The notes below the pieces were generated by a model, which was not told the origin of the DNA, searched no databases, and was given only the letters and a program-made list of their open reading frames with translations. The position numbers and the translations under genes are program-made. Below are positions 33,581-36,329 of a stretch of DNA of 36,329 nucleotides, piece by piece. The stretch is from the NCBI GenBank assembly GCA_031291845.1, contig JARLIH010000176.1:1-36329 (forward strand), read 5' to 3'. How positions within the stretch are numbered: the first letter of the stretch is position 1; every line of letters starts with the position of its first letter. Source of the stretch: Isosphaeraceae bacterium (GTDB lineage: Bacteria; Planctomycetota; Planctomycetia; Isosphaerales; Isosphaeraceae).

Positions 33581-34162
33581 ATGCAGGTTCGGGCAATCGC
33601 CTTGCTGTTCGCATGCGGTTCCGTGCTCCCGCTGGGATGCTCGGCAAAAGTCCAGGACGCGCCGGCCAGCGCGGGCGAGGTCTTGCCGAATCGTCGGGAC
33701 GCCGCCACGCAGGCCGACTTCGACCGCGCGGAGACGGCGACCCGCGCAGCATATACCGAGTCGGTCACGTTACTGATGGCGGATCCGTCCGCTGCCACGC
33801 TGTCGGACAGTGACACCAAGCACGCAGCGTACGTTCAGGCCGTCGAGCTCGCGATGGAGTACTGCCGGCCGCAGGCCGAACTCGCCTCTCACTATTTCAA
33901 CGAGCCTCCGCGAGCCATCTACCTCGACGCGAAGAAGACGTGCGCAACGCTCGCCGAAAAACGGATCAAGGCCGACGTCGTCGCCGTGATCGACGGCGGA
34001 ACTCGCCTCGTCAAGAATGCCCGCGTGGGCGACCGCGGCACCCGGAAAGCCCAGCGCGACATCCCGTTCCGTTCCTATACCGCCCGCTACGAGGCGTCCC
34101 GGCTCGAGGGCCTGAGCCACGAGGCCACCCTTGTCAAGCTCGAGGGGCTGACCTCGTTGTGA
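33581..34162 (+). CDS. Lipoprotein of unknown function (193 aa)
   Basis: An exported protein with a hydrophobic N-terminus ending at C20 (LPLGC), a plausible though not canonical lipobox. The mature part is helical and charged (ATQADFDRAETATRAAYTESV, MEYCRPQAELASHYF), ending with an LSHEATLVKLEGLTSL segment. No known family is recognised. GGAGGT (33567-33572) precedes ATG 33581 by eight bases, clearly better than the earlier in-frame start at 33479. Confidence 0.65.
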   Translation: MQVRAIALLFACGSVLPLGCSAKVQDAPASAGEVLPNRRDAATQADFDRAETATRAAYTESVTLLMADPSAATLSDSDTKHAAYVQAVELAMEYCRPQAELASHYFNEPPRAIYLDAKKTCATLAEKRIKADVVAVIDGGTRLVKNARVGDRGTRKAQRDIPFRSYTARYEASRLEGLSHEATLVKLEGLTSL

Positions 34163-34527
34163 TGTCGCGTATCCGCTGAAGGACCCCGGTGGCGTCGACG
34201 TGCCAGGGCCCGAGGCTGGGTTGATGAAAGGTTGGTCTTGCAGCGGCTCTTGAGCCGAAGTGGCAAACGGCTCTTTGTTGCGCCACGGGCCCTCTTCCCA
34301 CCTCTCCCCTTGCGGGCAGAGGGGTTTTGCGCAATACCTCCAGCCAGAACGTGTTCAACCGCCTACCCCAAACGGCCCTGGTCGACGTGCGCCGCCCGGT
34401 TGAGGCCGCTCGACGACTCGTTTAGGATCGCTCGGGATTATCGGTCCGAGCTGCGCGGACGCTCTCGGCCCCGCGGGCTGATCGACACCGAGAGTGACTC
34501 TCGGCGGGATCGTCGTCGGAGCGGTCC
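34163..34527. other. Gene-free stretch with short repeat
   Basis: No gene is supported. A 16-nt segment (TCTCCCCTTGCGGGCA) at 34303-34318 recurs at 36113-36128. Here CCCCT (34306-34310) can pair with AGGGG (34320-34324), followed by TTTT, so it might serve as a weak terminator for the lipoprotein gene. Confidence 0.45.
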
Positions 34528-35325
34528 ATGACAGAGGCAAAATGGTTGGCGTGGCCCGACGCTTACGACATGCTGGAGCAGTGCCGGTGCTGCGCACTGA
34601 CCGAGCGCAAGCTACGACTCTTCGCGTGCGCGTGCTGCCGCCGCGTCTGGCACCTGCTGGAAGACGACCGTCTTCGCCGGGCGATCGACATCACCGAGCA
34701 GTTCGCCGATTCGCGAGCAATCCCGGCACAGCTCGCGGACGCCAGGACGGCCGCCGAAGAATTCCGAGACGCATACGTTTCCCGGCACTGGCCCGACGAG
34801 GACCCGGAATACGAGGGAGAGCCGTCCAAGTTGCCAAGCGAAGGGCGCTGGGCCGTTCGCCACGCGGCCGAGGCGGTCGTCCATGCGGCCGCAAGGGACG
34901 GGGACGACGGAGTCCCCTACCTCCACCGAGCGGAGTCGGTCATTCTCGCGGCGTGCCAGGCCGTGGGCTGCGCGTTCGCGGAATCCTCCGGCCAAACCGA
35001 GGATACTTTTGCATCGATCAACGCTTACATCCGCTCCACACAAGGCGCCGAGGACGCCGAGCGTGCCGCACAGGCGAACCTGTTGCGCGACATCTTCGGC
35101 AATCCTTATCGACCGATCGCCATGGATCCGTCCTGGCTCACGCCGGGCGTGCTCGCGCTCGCCCGAGCGATCGACGAAAAGGGCGCCCCCGCGCGCATGC
35201 CGGCGCTCGGCGAGGCGCTCCAACACGCCGGCTGCGATCAGCCGGAGATCCTCGCGCACTGCCATTCTGCGGGAAACCACGTTCGAGGCTGCTGGGTGCT
35301 CGACGCCGTGCTCGGAAAGGCCTGA
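34528..35325 (+). CDS. Planctomycete-type protein with CACCRRVW motif (265 aa)
   Basis: A soluble protein of a family I have seen repeatedly in Gemmata-like genomes but cannot name. Seen directly: an N-terminal WLAWPDAYDMLE start, the motif KLRLFACACCRRVWHLL at 27-43 (with C34, C36 and C37), a helical middle with HAAEAVVHAAARDG, then LLRDIFGNPYRPIAMDPSWLTPGVLALARAI and the C-terminal block CDQPEILAHCHSAGNHVRGCWVLDAVLGK. The invariant Cys and His residues suggest metal binding. The family is often found next to leucine-rich-repeat proteins, as here. GGAG precedes ATG 34528. No function is known to me. Confidence 0.75.
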   Translation: MTEAKWLAWPDAYDMLEQCRCCALTERKLRLFACACCRRVWHLLEDDRLRRAIDITEQFADSRAIPAQLADARTAAEEFRDAYVSRHWPDEDPEYEGEPSKLPSEGRWAVRHAAEAVVHAAARDGDDGVPYLHRAESVILAACQAVGCAFAESSGQTEDTFASINAYIRSTQGAEDAERAAQANLLRDIFGNPYRPIAMDPSWLTPGVLALARAIDEKGAPARMPALGEALQHAGCDQPEILAHCHSAGNHVRGCWVLDAVLGKA

Positions 35326-35451
35326 GTCCTGGACGCAAAACACGCCCTCATCCGCGGAAGCCGTGGCTCACCAACTGCGCGAAGTCCGCGGGGAGGAGCG
35401 TGTCGGCGATCAGGGCGAGCATGTCTCCCACGTGGTGAGCGAAGTCCTGCA

Positions 35452-35826
35452 TCAACCGGTAACGTTTGAAATTCGCGCCCACCGGCAGTCGAGGGATCGG
35501 AGGGCGGTTAAGCCGGACAATGGTCCAAGGTCGCGGATCTCGGTATGTGAGATCGACAGCCGCCGCAGTCCGGCGAAACGCGAAAGGCTGCCGAGTTCGT
35601 CGGTGAGTTGGTTTGGGGACAGGTCTGATGCCGCTTGCTGCCATTCTCCCTGTTCGTCACGCCACAACATTCCCAGGTTCAAGCCCTGGAGATGCTCCAG
35701 CGCAAACAGTTCCTCCGGAAACTCGGTCAGACCCAGGCGCCCCAGGTCGAGAAAGCCGGTGCGTTGCTCCTGCTCGGCCGCGATGCGAGCGCGGGCGATG
35801 ACGAGACCTTCGGGGTCGGAGGGCAT
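35452..35826 (-). CDS. Leucine-rich-repeat protein, short or truncated
   Basis: A 124-aa protein. After MPSDPEGLVIARARIAAE comes TGFLDLGRLGLTEFPEEL and then three or so LRR units (LEHLQGLNLG, FAGLRRLSISHTEI, LTALRSLDCRWARI). LRR proteins with this start are usually several hundred residues long, so this looks cut after the first repeats: a TGA ends the frame, and no LRR continuation is evident downstream on the minus strand. ATG 35826 lacks a good ribosome-binding site. It may be a pseudogene or a short repeat-only protein. Confidence 0.55.
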   Translation of the reverse strand: MPSDPEGLVIARARIAAEQEQRTGFLDLGRLGLTEFPEELFALEHLQGLNLGMLWRDEQGEWQQAASDLSPNQLTDELGSLSRFAGLRRLSISHTEIRDLGPLSGLTALRSLDCRWARISNVTG

Positions 35827-36172
35827 AGGTCTACCCGGTCGAGGGGGCCGTCGGGGCGGAACACCGAGGCCAGGATTCCGCAAGGCACTATCGTCGCCAC
35901 GGCCGGGACTTTTTGCAAGGATGCTGCGCGATCATGGAACGTTCTGTGACGAACACAAATGACAGTCTGTGCAATCAATTTTGAAAACGCAATAACCCGC
36001 GACACGGCACAACGACCGAGGCCTTAATTCCTGGAAGAGGAGAGCCTCGGGCGATGAAGGGTTATGCGTCGCGGCCGAACGGGCGCATGCCCGAAGTGTG
36101 CGCCGATGGCCTTCTCCCCTTGCGGGCATTGGCACTTACGCAGCGAGGTTTCCGTCCAGTGGAGGCGTAAGG

Positions 36173-36205
36173 CTCTCGTTCCCACGCGGAGCGTCGGAAC
36201 GAGAG
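36173..36205. repeat. REP-like palindrome
   Basis: CTCTCGTTCC (36173-36182) pairs perfectly with GGAACGAGAG (36196-36205); inside, ACGC pairs with GCGT around loop GGA, with a single C/C mismatch between. This is the cleanest copy of the family found upstream of the RAYT gene. Confidence 0.8.
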
Positions 36206-36267
36206 TTTGCCTCCGGTCCGACCTCATGCCGCCTCCACAGTCAAGCGGAAGGTCGAGTCTGGGGTGG

Positions 36268-36293
36268 CACGCCCAGAGTCTTCGATGGGCGTG
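36268..36293. repeat. Hairpin of the second dispersed family
   Basis: CACGCCCA (36268-36275) pairs with TGGGCGTG (36286-36293) around loop GAGTCTTCGA. Loop and arms resemble the hairpin at 25625-25650 (loop TAGTCCTCGA), so the two are likely related copies. Confidence 0.6.
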
Positions 36294-36329
36294 GCGCACG
36301 TCCCTGGCGGGTCGACCACGTCCGTCGAA

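Larger units (their letters stand above)
35827..36329. other. Repeat-rich stretch at right edge, no gene
   Basis: No gene is supported. It contains the 16-nt repeat at 36113-36128, the REP-like hairpin at 36173-36205 and the second hairpin family at 36268-36293. Such density of short repeats suggests a region without selection for coding. Confidence 0.5.

Overview
The window looks like chromosomal DNA of a planctomycete, most likely from the Gemmatales/Isosphaerales side. The signs are high GC; two DUF1559 proteins with a prepilin-type N-terminus (GFTLIE) and the C-terminal H-X9-DG motif; VKGxVxxxGKPL-type lipoproteins; surface proteins with LEPR-XLL-like N-terminal motifs (VEVLEGRQLLA, FESLERRETPSA); an ECF sigma factor carrying a large extracytoplasmic extension; a planctomycete-type CACCRRVW protein; and a leucine-rich-repeat fragment. 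The organism assignment is inference from gene families only. No rRNA, tRNA, CRISPR array or prophage was recognised.

Layout. 1-444: non-coding, with a strong inverted repeat at the left edge. 445-6546 (+): a small membrane ORF, then a cell-envelope cluster: GT-C glycosyltransferase, SAM methyltransferase, DPM1/GtrB-like GT2 and a membrane-anchored alkaline-phosphatase-superfamily enzyme with Thr where sulfatases have Cys. 6572-11690 (-): zinc alcohol dehydrogenase, a LEPR-XLL-type secreted protein, a secreted Ca-dependent PI-PLC-like protein and two small proteins, one with a zinc ribbon and a membrane segment. 12122-15722 (+): an HlyD-like adaptor, a secreted protein of unknown function and a small LEPR-XLL-like protein. 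15931-17549 (-): DUF1559 plus lipoprotein. 18705-21930 (+): SnoaL-like secreted protein, a TPR protein with a perfect-pitch 60-bp tandem repeat, and a DUF4345-like membrane protein. 22113-22784 (+): an acyltransferase-3 pseudogene broken by an in-frame TGA. 22714-25014 (-): PP2C phosphatase, lipoprotein and a small protein. 25265-27308 (+): HTH protein, small lipoprotein and a second DUF1559 protein with a strong terminator. 27521-30214 (-): the standout gene, an ECF sigma factor fused through one membrane helix to a di-heme cytochrome (DHOR/DUF1111-like). 30517-36329: DUF4239 protein, Kdo-hydroxylase family protein, a REP-associated tyrosine transposase with nearby REP-like hairpins, a lipoprotein, the CACCRRVW protein, an LRR fragment and repeat-rich terminal DNA.

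How the parts may work together. 883-6546 reads as one transcription unit that could make a polyprenyl-phosphate sugar and transfer it on the outer face of the membrane, with a phospho-transferase/hydrolase acting on the product; the substrate is unknown. The sigma-cytochrome fusion would place a redox or peroxide sensing module outside the membrane and the transcription factor inside, in one polypeptide. Several lineages of short hairpin repeats lie between genes, and a RAYT, the kind of enzyme that spreads such repeats, is present.
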